DNA from: Oceanospirillaceae bacterium
Lineage (GTDB): Bacteria; Pseudomonadota; Gammaproteobacteria; Pseudomonadales; Balneatricaceae
NCBI GenBank assembly: GCA_003523085.1
Contig: DPHD01000016.1
Location: 1 to 29,563, forward strand
Length of the DNA stretch: 29,563 nt
Direction: 5' to 3'
Each line of letters begins with the position of its first letter. Position 1 is the first letter of the stretch. The notes beneath the pieces are model-generated. The model was not told where the DNA came from. It was given only the letters and a program-made list of their open reading frames with translations, and ran no database searches. Position numbers and translations under genes: made by a program. Of this stretch, positions 17,159 through 25,226 are shown piece after piece.

Positions 17159-17797
17159 ATGCGAAAGTCCGATTACAGACCTCAATTTAAGCGCACAGAT
17201 GTACGTATTGAACACCAAGAAACGGCGTATCAGGGGTTTTATCAGGTGCAAAAGCTGAGTTTGAAACACCGCCTATTTAATGGTGGATGGAGTCGAGAAT
17301 TGTCGCGGGAGTTAGTTGTACGTTTGCCGGCTGTGGCAGTATTAATGTACGACCCCATACGTGATCAAGTGGTACTGATTGAACAGTTTCGTGTGGGCGC
17401 CATGGCCCACGAAGACGGCCCATGGCAGCTAGAAATGGTGGCGGGTATGATCGATACCGACGAAACACCAGAACAAGTGGCTGTGCGTGAGTGTGAAGAA
17501 GAATCGGGTGCTAAAGTTGCGCTAGAGTCACTAGAGTTAGTGTGTAAGTATTTGGTGACGCCGGGCGGCAGCAACGAAAGCCTCAATATTTATTGTGCCC
17601 CGGTAGATGCAAGCCAGATCACTGGCGTGCATGGTTTGCCCACTGAGGGAGAAGACATTAAGGTACAAGTCATCGATCGAGACGTACTATGGGATATGTT
17701 AGAGCAAGGCAAGCTTACCAATGCGGCCACTATTATTGTTATTCAATGGCTGCAACTCCACCATCAGCGCCTACAGGCACAGTGGGCTAATCCATGA
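17159..17797 (+). CDS. nudF: ADP-ribose pyrophosphatase (Nudix hydrolase)
   Basis: NudF hydrolyses ADP-ribose to AMP and ribose 5-phosphate and limits build-up of reactive ADP-ribose in the cytoplasm. The 212 residues match the family size. The Nudix box GX5EX7REUXEEXGU is complete at residues 96-118 (Gly96, Glu102, Arg110-Glu111, Glu114-Glu115, Gly117). Further features of the ADP-ribose subfamily are PWQLEMVAG just before the box and the YLVTPGGSNES segment after it. AGGA lies seven bases before the ATG. It overlaps cpdA by 4 bp (ATGA). The order nudF-cpdA-yqiA-parE is the one known from enterics and pseudomonads. Confidence 0.93.
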   Translation: MRKSDYRPQFKRTDVRIEHQETAYQGFYQVQKLSLKHRLFNGGWSRELSRELVVRLPAVAVLMYDPIRDQVVLIEQFRVGAMAHEDGPWQLEMVAGMIDTDETPEQVAVRECEEESGAKVALESLELVCKYLVTPGGSNESLNIYCAPVDASQITGVHGLPTEGEDIKVQVIDRDVLWDMLEQGKLTNAATIIVIQWLQLHHQRLQAQWANP

Positions 17798-18552
17798 GTT
17801 TACGTATTGCCCAAATTACCGACTGTCACTTACAAGCCCATGAGACGACCTTATATAAAGGCGTTAATGCCGACGGTCATTTAGACCAGTGCCTGGCTTG
17901 GCTGCAGTCTCAAGCTGCGGTAGATCTATTGGTATTAACTGGCGACTTGAGTCATTTTGGCAGCGCCGACGCTTACCATCGACTAAAACACAAAGTCAGC
18001 GCCATGGGCATCCCCAGTATTTGGCTGGCGGGCAACCATGATGATAGTGAGGCCATGCAACGCGTGTGTGGTCAAGCCGTACAACAAGTACGTAGCTTTG
18101 GTTATGACGGCTGGCAATTGCTGACGGTGGATACTAATCACGCCGCCGATGGTCAAGGTGGCGGCAGTGTGTCGGAGGCCAGCTTAAGGGCTTTGGAGCA
18201 GGCCTTAATAGCCAGCAAAGAGCACTGCGTGTGCCTGTTTATGCACCACAATGCAGTGGCGGTCAATTCAGCTTGGCAAGACGATATTATGTTGGCTAAT
18301 GCGGCTGAATTAAACGCCATTGTGGCGGCTCACCCTAAGATTAAGGCCGTGGTGTGTGGTCATGTTCACCAGCAATTCGATCAGCAAATAGGCGCTACGC
18401 GATATTTAGCGACCCCATCAAGCGCCGTTCAGTTTAGTTGCGAGCAACAGCATTTCCATGTGGACCATGAACTGGGCCCAGGCTTACGTTTATTGCAGTT
18501 AACGCCTGCGGGTGAGTTGCACACCCAGGTGCACCGCCTAACCAAGTTATAA
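17794..18552 (+). CDS. cpdA: 3',5'-cyclic-AMP phosphodiesterase (metallophosphoesterase)
   Basis: CpdA hydrolyses cAMP to AMP and so lowers cAMP-CRP signalling. The 252 residues carry the full binuclear metal site of class III phosphodiesterases: Asp10-x-His12 (TDCHL), Asp51 (LTGD), Asn81-His82 (AGNHDD), a His pair in MHHN, and GHVH near the C-terminal third, followed by ATPSSAVQF. There is no signal peptide, so it is cytoplasmic. The start overlaps the nudF stop (ATGA), indicating translational coupling. The yqiB-like gene that sits between nudF and cpdA in E. coli is absent here. Confidence 0.93.
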   Translation: MSLRIAQITDCHLQAHETTLYKGVNADGHLDQCLAWLQSQAAVDLLVLTGDLSHFGSADAYHRLKHKVSAMGIPSIWLAGNHDDSEAMQRVCGQAVQQVRSFGYDGWQLLTVDTNHAADGQGGGSVSEASLRALEQALIASKEHCVCLFMHHNAVAVNSAWQDDIMLANAAELNAIVAAHPKIKAVVCGHVHQQFDQQIGATRYLATPSSAVQFSCEQQHFHVDHELGPGLRLLQLTPAGELHTQVHRLTKL

Positions 18553-18570
18553 CCCTATAGAGGCTCGACT

Positions 18571-19167
18571 ATGGCACCGGTTTATATTTATTTACATGGC
18601 TTTAACAGCTCACCGGCCTCCCATAAAGCCCAGCAATTCAAACGGGCTATTAGCCAGATGCAGCCTCAAGCTCGGGTGGTGATTCCGGAACTGTCGCCTT
18701 GGCCTGCCCAAGCGATGCAACAAATCGAAGCCCTAGTGGCAGATGTGATACCCACTCCGAGCGCACCTTTGGTGTTTTTAGGCAGTTCGTTAGGCGGTTA
18801 CTACGCGACTTACTTGGCTCAAAAATATGCTGTGCCGGCGATCTTAATTAACCCCGCAGTGCGGCCTTACGAGTTGTTAGCAACCATGTTAGGGCGTCAA
18901 CAAAATATGTACACCCAAGAGGTGTATCAGCTCACCGGCGAACATATGCAGCAATTGATCGACCTGGAAGTACAAAATTTGACGGTAGCCAAGCAATTGC
19001 TGGTACTATTACAAACAGACGATGAGGTGTTGGATTATCGTTTGGCTGCACAAACCTATGTCGACGCCGAGCTAGATATCGAACCAGGCGGCGACCACGG
19101 TTACCAAAACTTTGAACAACGAATATCTCAAATATTGGCCTTTGTGGCTCGGCAAAGTAAGCCGTAA
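18571..19167 (+). CDS. yqiA: YqiA-family esterase (alpha/beta hydrolase)
   Basis: This is a small alpha/beta hydrolase of 198 residues with esterase activity known for the E. coli homologue; the natural substrate is not known. The oxyanion region YLHGFNSSP is at residues 7-15. The nucleophile is Ser73 in GSSLGG. The acid is probably in TDDEVLDY (near 150-157) and the catalytic His is in GGDHGYQNF (near 175-180). No signal peptide is seen. It sits 18 bp after cpdA and 39 bp before parE, as in the conserved gammaproteobacterial order, so it probably shares their transcript. Confidence 0.92.
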   Translation: MAPVYIYLHGFNSSPASHKAQQFKRAISQMQPQARVVIPELSPWPAQAMQQIEALVADVIPTPSAPLVFLGSSLGGYYATYLAQKYAVPAILINPAVRPYELLATMLGRQQNMYTQEVYQLTGEHMQQLIDLEVQNLTVAKQLLVLLQTDDEVLDYRLAAQTYVDAELDIEPGGDHGYQNFEQRISQILAFVARQSKP

Positions 19168-19206
19168 AACCATTATCAAGCGATTACGCACAAGACGAAA
19201 TAACCC

Positions 19207-21105
19207 ATGGCACAAGATAACTATACCGCAGACTCCATTGAAGTACTGAGCGGCCTAGACCCGGTTAAAAAACGCCCGGGCATGTACACCGACACCAGCC
19301 GCCCTAACCACCTAGCTCAGGAGGTTATCGACAACTCCGTGGACGAGGCCTTGGCTGGCCATGCGGATCAAATCGACGTTATCTTGCATAGTGACCACTC
19401 ACTAACGGTGGTGGATAATGGCCGCGGCATGCCGGTAGATATACACGCCGAAGAAGGCGTAAGTGGGGTGGAGTTAATCCTCACCCGCTTACATGCGGGA
19501 GGTAAATTCTCCAATAAAAACTATGAGTTTTCTGGCGGCTTGCACGGTGTAGGTATTTCGGTGGTAAATGCCCTGACCTCGGCCTTAGAAGTTAAAATTC
19601 GGCGCGGCGGCCAAGTGCATCGCATTAGTTTTGCCGATGGTCATAAAGTCAGCGAGTTAGACGTCATTGATACCGTAGGCCAGCGTAACACCGGCACTAG
19701 TGTCACGTTTTCGCCGGATCCCCAATATTTTGATTCGCCAAAATTCTCCGTGGCACGCTTAAAACATGTATTAAGGGCCAAAGCTGTTTTATGTAGTGGC
19801 CTTAAAGTGACTTTCTTGGACCTGACTAGCGCGGCTAAAGAAAAGCACGAATGGCACTATGAAGCGGGCCTAGAAGATTATCTGTTGGGGGCTAACGAAG
19901 GCTATAACTGCCTGCCCGAGACGCCTTTTGTAGGCAGCCGAAAAAGTGAGATTGAAGCTGTAGATTGGGCGGTACAATGGTTGCCAGAAGGGGGTGATTT
20001 GACCCAAGAAGGTTACGTTAACCTGATCCCTACGGCCCAAGGCGGCACCCATGTGAATGGCCTACGTAGTGGTTTGTTAGATGCCCTGCGCGAATTCTGC
20101 GAAATACGTACGTTATTGCCCCGTGGGGTTAAATTAGGTCCTGAAGACATTTGGGATCGATGCTGTTTTGTACTGTCGGTAAAAATGCAGGACCCGCAGT
20201 TTTCGGGCCAAACCAAAGAACGTTTGTCGTCCCGTCAAATTGTGGCTTATGTGTCTGGCGAAGTTAAAGACGCCTTTAGCTTGTGGCTCAATAAACATAC
20301 GGCAGAAGGTGAATTACTAGCCGAGTTGGTAATCAACCATGCCCAAAAACGCTTACGAGCCGGTAAAAAAGTCACCCGTAAAAAAATCACCCAAGGCCCG
20401 GCGCTGCCCGGTAAATTGGCCGATTGTAGCGGTACCGATGCTAGCCGTGGTGAATTATTCTTGGTGGAGGGTGATTCAGCCGGTGGTTCTGCCAAGCAGG
20501 CCCGCGAGCGAGAGTTTCAGGCCATCATGCCCTTGCGAGGTAAGATTCTTAATACTTGGGAGGTCGATTCTGGCCAAATACTAGCCTCCCAAGAAGTACA
20601 CGATATTGCAGTGGCCATTGGCGTAGACCCAGGGGCGGATGACCTAGAAGGTCTAAGGTACGGTAAAATATGCATCTTAGCCGACGCCGATTCCGACGGT
20701 TTACACATTGCTACTTTGTTGTGTGCTTTGTTTGTGCGCCACTTTAAGCCGCTGGTCGCGGCGGGTCACGTGTATGTGGCTATGCCACCCCTGTACCGCA
20801 TTGATATTGGTAAAGAAGTATTTTACGCCTTGGATGAAAATGAGAAGCAAAGCGTACTGGATCATATCGAAGCGGAGAAAAAACGCGGCAAAGTTAATGT
20901 GCAGCGGTTTAAGGGTTTGGGTGAAATGAATCCTTCGCAACTTCGAGAAACCACTATGAAGCCTGATAGCCGCCGCTTAGTGCAGTTGAGCTTAGAGGCC
21001 GGTGACGGCACCATGGAAGTGATGGATATGCTGCTGGCCAAAAAACGCTCGGGTGACCGTAAGTCGTGGCTGCAAGAAAAAGGCAACTTAGCCGAAGTTG
21101 ACTAA
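19207..21105 (+). CDS. parE: DNA topoisomerase IV subunit B
   Basis: ParE is the ATPase subunit of topoisomerase IV, which with ParC unlinks daughter chromosomes. The 632 residues match E. coli (630). The GHKL ATPase domain is at the N-terminus, with EVIDNSVDEA at 39-48 and DNGRGMP and GGLHGVG motifs. The Toprim domain carries LVEGDSAGGSAKQAR from residue 419 and DADSDG for metal binding. The short length and this Toprim sequence distinguish it from GyrB, which is about 800 residues in this group. parC is not in the window. The ribosome site before the ATG is weak. There is no intrinsic terminator directly after the gene; a palindrome further on overlaps the next promoter. Confidence 0.95.
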   Translation: MAQDNYTADSIEVLSGLDPVKKRPGMYTDTSRPNHLAQEVIDNSVDEALAGHADQIDVILHSDHSLTVVDNGRGMPVDIHAEEGVSGVELILTRLHAGGKFSNKNYEFSGGLHGVGISVVNALTSALEVKIRRGGQVHRISFADGHKVSELDVIDTVGQRNTGTSVTFSPDPQYFDSPKFSVARLKHVLRAKAVLCSGLKVTFLDLTSAAKEKHEWHYEAGLEDYLLGANEGYNCLPETPFVGSRKSEIEAVDWAVQWLPEGGDLTQEGYVNLIPTAQGGTHVNGLRSGLLDALREFCEIRTLLPRGVKLGPEDIWDRCCFVLSVKMQDPQFSGQTKERLSSRQIVAYVSGEVKDAFSLWLNKHTAEGELLAELVINHAQKRLRAGKKVTRKKITQGPALPGKLADCSGTDASRGELFLVEGDSAGGSAKQAREREFQAIMPLRGKILNTWEVDSGQILASQEVHDIAVAIGVDPGADDLEGLRYGKICILADADSDGLHIATLLCALFVRHFKPLVAAGHVYVAMPPLYRIDIGKEVFYALDENEKQSVLDHIEAEKKRGKVNVQRFKGLGEMNPSQLRETTMKPDSRRLVQLSLEAGDGTMEVMDMLLAKKRSGDRKSWLQEKGNLAEVD

Positions 21106-21128
21106 TTCAATACGGCTTCTTTGCATTC

Positions 21129-21172
21129 CTTTGCAGTGTCTACACTCACACTTGCAAAGCAGCTCTTATAAT
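21129..21172 (+). promoter_or_regulatory. Candidate promoter of the Spy-like gene with an inverted repeat over the -35 region
   Basis: A perfect TATAAT lies at 21167-21172, but no -35 matching TTGACA is found 16-18 bp upstream. Instead that position is covered by an imperfect palindrome: CTTTGCAGTGT (21129-21139) against ACACTTGCAAAG (21148-21159), with one bulged T and an 8-base centre. A strong -10 with a poor -35 and a palindrome there suggests an activator-dependent promoter. The palindrome could instead be a parE 3'-end hairpin. I do not see the GTAAA-N5-GTAAA CpxR box. Confidence 0.45.
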
Positions 21173-21216
21173 GGAGTCATCCCAATGAGGGAGTTACATT
21201 ACTTAGGAGCAAGATC

Positions 21217-21747
21217 ATGAACAAATCAGTTAAGCGCGCACTCATCATTATCCCTTCAATTGCCTTGGCAGGTGTTTTTGCTACCGGTGCTGTCATGGCT
21301 GATGGCAAAGACTGCAAACGTGGCAGCGGCCATGATGGCAAAGGCAAGATGGGCATGGGCCACAAAGGCGGTAAAAAAGGCGGCATGATGATGCATCGCA
21401 TGGCCGACAAGCTCGACCTTACCGACGCCCAGCAAGACGCTATTAAAGACATTATGCAAACCCAGCATCAAGGGGGCAGCGGCCAACACCAAGTTATGGC
21501 AGCCGCTTTAGCTGAGCTGGCGCAACTAGAAGCTGGCAGTGATGCTTATATTGCCAAAGCCAAAGCCATTGGAGCCACACAAGGTGAAGCCATGGCCAAA
21601 CGCTTAATCAACAAGGCTGATATTGAGCAACAAGTGCAGGCGCTACTCACCCCAGAACAACTGGAAAAGTACCAAGAATTACACGCCGAAATGGCCGAGC
21701 ACAGTGCCGAACGTATGCAAAAGCATAATAAAAAGCACAGTGATTAA
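21217..21747 (+). CDS. Spy/CpxP-like periplasmic protein with LTXXQ motifs and a His/Met/Lys-rich segment
   Basis: This is a 176-residue exported protein. A signal peptide (MNKSVKR, then a hydrophobic core) ends at AVMA, with predicted cleavage after Ala28. The mature N-terminus, residues about 29-61, is rich in Gly, Lys, His and Met (HDGKGKMGMGHKGG, GGMMMHRM), which could bind metal. Two LTXXQ-like motifs follow, LDLTDAQQ and LLTPEQLEKYQ, marking the Spy/CpxP fold, an all-alpha periplasmic chaperone and envelope-stress modulator family (also seen in zinc-resistance ZraP-like proteins). AGGAG lies 8 bases before the ATG. It is a single-gene unit, with its own -10 element upstream and a strong terminator downstream. 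Function as chaperone, metal sponge or stress regulator cannot be chosen from sequence; no cpxAR-like genes are adjacent. Confidence 0.82.
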   Translation: MNKSVKRALIIIPSIALAGVFATGAVMADGKDCKRGSGHDGKGKMGMGHKGGKKGGMMMHRMADKLDLTDAQQDAIKDIMQTQHQGGSGQHQVMAAALAELAQLEAGSDAYIAKAKAIGATQGEAMAKRLINKADIEQQVQALLTPEQLEKYQELHAEMAEHSAERMQKHNKKHSD

Positions 21748-21765
21748 CATTAAGCTGTAATACCG

Positions 21766-21796
21766 AACCGTAGCAAGCCTCTTGCTGCGGTTTTTT
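21766..21796 (+). terminator. Rho-independent terminator of the Spy-like gene
   Basis: AACCGTAGCAAG (21766-21777) pairs with CTTGCTGCGGTT (21781-21792) over 12 bp, with one G-U pair and a CCT loop, followed by a six-T run at 21791-21796. It is 19 bp after the stop codon and separates this gene from the lepA operon. Confidence 0.93.
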
Positions 21797-21810
21797 GCCT
21801 TCAAGTAGGA

Positions 21811-21816
21811 TATAAT
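21811..21816 (+). promoter_or_regulatory. Candidate -10 element for the lepA operon
   Basis: A perfect TATAAT lies just after the terminator, followed by a GC-containing discriminator (TCCGCTC). The start point would be near 21823 and the leader about 55 nt. The -35 position (around 21788-21793) falls in the terminator's 3' arm and T-run and does not match the consensus well. Confidence 0.45.
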
Positions 21817-21877
21817 TCCGCTCTTTTATGCGCAGCTATAGCACTTCGTTAAATAGCGGCAATCCGGAAGTCATTGC

Positions 21878-23677
21878 ATGTCCATTAATCCCTTGATTCG
21901 TAACTTTTCCATCATCGCTCACATCGATCATGGTAAATCCACCATTGCCGACCGCTTTATTCAGATGTGTGGTGGCTTGTCGGACCGTGAAATGGAGCAG
22001 CAAGTGCTTGATTCCATGGACATTGAGCGCGAACGTGGCATTACCATTAAAGCCCAAAGTGTGACCTTGGATTTCCATAGTAACGACGGCAAAACCTATC
22101 AGCTTAACTTTATCGATACCCCAGGGCATGTGGACTTCTCTTACGAAGTGTCACGCTCGTTAGAAGCCTGTGAAGGGGCCTTGTTGGTGGTGGATGCGGC
22201 GCAAGGTGTAGAAGCGCAATCGGTGGCTAACTGTTACACGGCCCTAGAATTGGGTTTGGAAGTGGTGCCGGTGCTCAATAAAATGGACTTGCCGCAAGCC
22301 GACCCAGATAAAGTTAAACAAGAGATTGAAGAAGTTATTGGTATTGATGCCAGTGAAGCAGTTGCGGCTTCTGCCAAGAGCGGTATGGGCATGACCGACG
22401 TGTTAGAGCAATTGGTGGAGTTGATTCCAGCACCAGAAGGTGATGAAGACGCGCCGTTACAAGCACTCATTATTGACTCCTGGTTTGATAATTATCTAGG
22501 CATTGTTTCTTTGGTACGTATCAAAAACGGCGTGCTACGTAAAAAAGATCGTATTGTGGTTAAGTCCACCGGTTTGCAATATGGCGTGGACGGTGTGGGT
22601 ATCTTTACCCCCAAGCGCAACCAAACAGACATTTTGCGGGCCGGTGAAGTAGGTTACGTAGTAGCGGGCATCAAAGACATCCACGGCGCGCCAGTGGGCG
22701 ATACCTTAACCCATGTTAAAACCGCCGATGTCGAAAGCCTACCGGGTTTTAAGAAAGTGCAGCCGCAAGTCTATGCCGGACTATTCCCTACCAGTTCAGA
22801 TGATTACGAAGACTTCCGTGAAGCCTTGGCCAAGTTAAGCCTTAATGATGCGTCTTTGTTTTACGAACCAGAAAGCTCTGATGCGCTGGGTTTTGGTTTC
22901 CGTTGTGGTTTCTTGGGCATGTTGCACATGGAAATCATCCAAGAGCGCCTTGAGCGCGAATACAACCTCGACCTGTTAACCACAGCGCCTACGGTAATTT
23001 ATGAATTGGAACTCAACAACGGCAAAGTGGTCTATGTAGATAATCCGTCAAAATTGCCCGACATGGGTGGTGTGGCAGAAATGCGAGAGCCGATTGTGGA
23101 AGCCAATATATTGGTGCCGCAAGAACACCTAGGCAATGTAATTACCTTATGTGTGCAAAAGCGTGGGGTACAAAAGAACATGCAGTTTACTGCCACCCAG
23201 GTGGCGTTAACCTACGACATGCCCATGAGCGAAGTGGTGCTGGATTTCTTTGATCGGCTAAAGTCAGTGAGCCGTGGTTATGCATCCTTGGAGTACAACT
23301 TTGTACGCTTTGAAGAAGCCAAGTTGGTGCGTTTGGACATTCTCATCAATGGTGAGCGAGTCGACGCTTTAGCGGTCATTATGCATAGAGACAACGCCCA
23401 AGGCCGCGGTCGCTTACTGTGTGAAAAGATGAAAGAGTTGATTCCACGGCAAATGTTTGACGTGGCGATTCAAGCCGCCATTGGTGGCAACATTGTGTCT
23501 CGTACTACGGTAAAGGCATTGCGTAAAAACGTAACGGCCAAATGTTATGGTGGTGATATCAGTCGTAAGAAAAAATTGTTAGCCAAGCAAAAAGAAGGCA
23601 AAAAGCGCATGAAGCAGGTGGGTAGTGTAGAAATTCCACAGGATGCTTTTTTAGCCGTCTTGAAGATTGATAGCTAA
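21878..23677 (+). CDS. lepA: Elongation factor 4 (ribosomal back-translocase GTPase)
   Basis: LepA is a ribosome-dependent GTPase that acts in translation under stress and in 30S biogenesis. Its 599 residues equal the E. coli length. The GTPase motifs are G1 AHIDHGKST at 14-22, G3 DTPGHVDF near 80, and G4 NKMDLP near 133. Domain II, the EF-G-like domains III and V, and the LepA-specific C-terminal domain (GGDISRKKKLLAKQKEGKKRMK) are all present. A GGAA sequence about 11 bases upstream is the only ribosome site. It is the first gene of a tight run that reaches the window edge. Confidence 0.97.
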   Translation: MSINPLIRNFSIIAHIDHGKSTIADRFIQMCGGLSDREMEQQVLDSMDIERERGITIKAQSVTLDFHSNDGKTYQLNFIDTPGHVDFSYEVSRSLEACEGALLVVDAAQGVEAQSVANCYTALELGLEVVPVLNKMDLPQADPDKVKQEIEEVIGIDASEAVAASAKSGMGMTDVLEQLVELIPAPEGDEDAPLQALIIDSWFDNYLGIVSLVRIKNGVLRKKDRIVVKSTGLQYGVDGVGIFTPKRNQTDILRAGEVGYVVAGIKDIHGAPVGDTLTHVKTADVESLPGFKKVQPQVYAGLFPTSSDDYEDFREALAKLSLNDASLFYEPESSDALGFGFRCGFLGMLHMEIIQERLEREYNLDLLTTAPTVIYELELNNGKVVYVDNPSKLPDMGGVAEMREPIVEANILVPQEHLGNVITLCVQKRGVQKNMQFTATQVALTYDMPMSEVVLDFFDRLKSVSRGYASLEYNFVRFEEAKLVRLDILINGERVDALAVIMHRDNAQGRGRLLCEKMKELIPRQMFDVAIQAAIGGNIVSRTTVKALRKNVTAKCYGGDISRKKKLLAKQKEGKKRMKQVGSVEIPQDAFLAVLKIDS

Positions 23678-23706
23678 CTAGACCAAAAGGTACAAGAGGT
23701 AAGGAC

Positions 23707-24510
23707 ATGATGGATTTTGATTTTGAGCTGGTGCTCACCGGACTAGTGGCTCTGTTTGGAGTCGGTTACGCCATCGACGTATGGCTGTGGAAGCCCGGGC
23801 GTGTTGCGGCCTTAGCCGCTGCAACCAGTTCTGCGGGGGCGCAATTGCCCATGGAAGATCAAGCCAAATTGCTCAAAGAAAATTTGTTTGCCGAGTATAG
23901 TCGTTCTTTTTTTCCAGTATTGGCCTTTGTGTTAGTGCTCAGGTCATTTTTTATGGAGCCCTATCAAATTCCGTCGGGTTCCATGTTGCCTACCCTAACC
24001 GTGGGTGATTTTATTGTGGTAAATAAGTTTGAGTACGGGGTGCGTTTACCGGTACTTGGGACTAAGATATTAGACAATAACCAGCCCCAAGTGGGCGACG
24101 TGATGGTATTCAAATACCCGGTAGACCCTGCGGTTAAGTTTATTAAGCGCGTGGTGGGCGTGCCCGGTGACAAGTTGCAATACCGTGATAAAGTTTTAAC
24201 TGTGAATGGTGTAGTCTTGTCACAAACCTATGTTGACGACGCATCTCCCAGTACGGAGTTATATGCAGAAGTCATTGATGGCGTAGAGCATCAGATTTGG
24301 CGTAACAAAAATGCCGGCAGAAACTGGTCTGTGACCGTGCCAGCAGGCAATTATTTCATGATGGGTGATAACCGTGATGGCAGCAACGACAGCCGTTATT
24401 GGGGTTTTGTGCCAGAAGAAAATATTACCGGTAAGGCTATTGCCGTTTGGTTGCACTGGGAAAACTTCTTGAGCCTGCCTAACTTCAGCACTGTGGGCGG
24501 CATAGAATAA
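23707..24510 (+). CDS. lepB: Signal peptidase I
   Basis: LepB cleaves signal peptides of exported proteins at the outer face of the inner membrane. The 267 residues are shorter than the 324 of E. coli but near the usual gammaproteobacterial size. Two membrane segments are seen, residues about 8-28 and 68-82. The Ser/Lys dyad is Ser92 in IPSGSMLPTL and Lys147 in KFIKRVVGVPGD. The conserved box GDNRDGSNDSRYWGFVP completes the family set. The start is at tandem ATG codons (23707 and 23710), with AAGG just upstream. lepA-lepB is a widely conserved pair; the stop is one base from rnc. Confidence 0.96.
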   Translation: MMDFDFELVLTGLVALFGVGYAIDVWLWKPGRVAALAAATSSAGAQLPMEDQAKLLKENLFAEYSRSFFPVLAFVLVLRSFFMEPYQIPSGSMLPTLTVGDFIVVNKFEYGVRLPVLGTKILDNNQPQVGDVMVFKYPVDPAVKFIKRVVGVPGDKLQYRDKVLTVNGVVLSQTYVDDASPSTELYAEVIDGVEHQIWRNKNAGRNWSVTVPAGNYFMMGDNRDGSNDSRYWGFVPEENITGKAIAVWLHWENFLSLPNFSTVGGIE

Positions 24511-24511
24511 T

Positions 24512-25219
24512 ATGAAAGCCCCAGCAGCTGCAGCTTATCAACAAAAAGTGGACACTTTGTGTAAGCTGATTGGTTATACCTTTAGTGACCCTACCTTGTT
24601 ACAGCTCGCCTTAACTCATCGCTCCTGTGGCAACCGTAACAACGAACGGCTTGAGTTTTTGGGTGATTCCATCGTTAACTTTGTGATTGCCCATGCCTTG
24701 TTCGAAAAGTTCCCTAAAGCCCGCGAAGGCCAACTTAGCCGCTTGCGTGCAGGTTTAGTTAAAGGTGTTACTTTGGCTCAGGTAGCCATAGAAATGCAAG
24801 TGGGTCCCTGCCTTAAGCTGGGAGCGGGCGAGCTTAAAAGTGGCGGCCAGCGCCGTGAGTCAATCTTGGCCGACGCCACCGAAGCCATCATTGGCGCCAT
24901 CTATAAAGATGCCGGTATGCAAGTGTGTGAAGCGCGTATACTGGAGTGGTTTGCCCCGAGACTAAAAAACTTAAGCTTAACAGACACGCAAAAAGACCCA
25001 AAAACTCGCTTGCAAGAGTACTTACAAGCCCAAAAGTCCGATCTGCCTATGTACGACCTAGTGGATGTTCAAGGCCAGGATCACGAACAGGTGTTTACCA
25101 TCCAGTGCCACACTCGGCTGCTGGATAAACCCACCCAAGCGAAGGCCTCCAGCCGTCGTATTGCAGAACAAAAATCGGCCACGCTGGCGTTACAGCAGCT
25201 GGGTCAAGAGACGGTATAG
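24512..25219 (+). CDS. rnc: Ribonuclease III
   Basis: RNase III cuts double-stranded RNA, including the rRNA precursor and many mRNAs. The 235 residues hold the endonuclease domain, with the signature NERLEFLGDS at 44-53 and the second metal-site segment ILADATEAIIGAIY near 118-131. A C-terminal dsRNA-binding domain follows from about residue 160 (DPKTRLQEYLQ to SATLALQQL). The ATG lies one base after the lepB stop. In E. coli rnc cleaves its own leader; here it is inside the operon, and I cannot see an equivalent site with confidence. Confidence 0.96.
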   Translation: MKAPAAAAYQQKVDTLCKLIGYTFSDPTLLQLALTHRSCGNRNNERLEFLGDSIVNFVIAHALFEKFPKAREGQLSRLRAGLVKGVTLAQVAIEMQVGPCLKLGAGELKSGGQRRESILADATEAIIGAIYKDAGMQVCEARILEWFAPRLKNLSLTDTQKDPKTRLQEYLQAQKSDLPMYDLVDVQGQDHEQVFTIQCHTRLLDKPTQAKASSRRIAEQKSATLALQQLGQETV

Positions 25220-25226
25220 ATAGACC

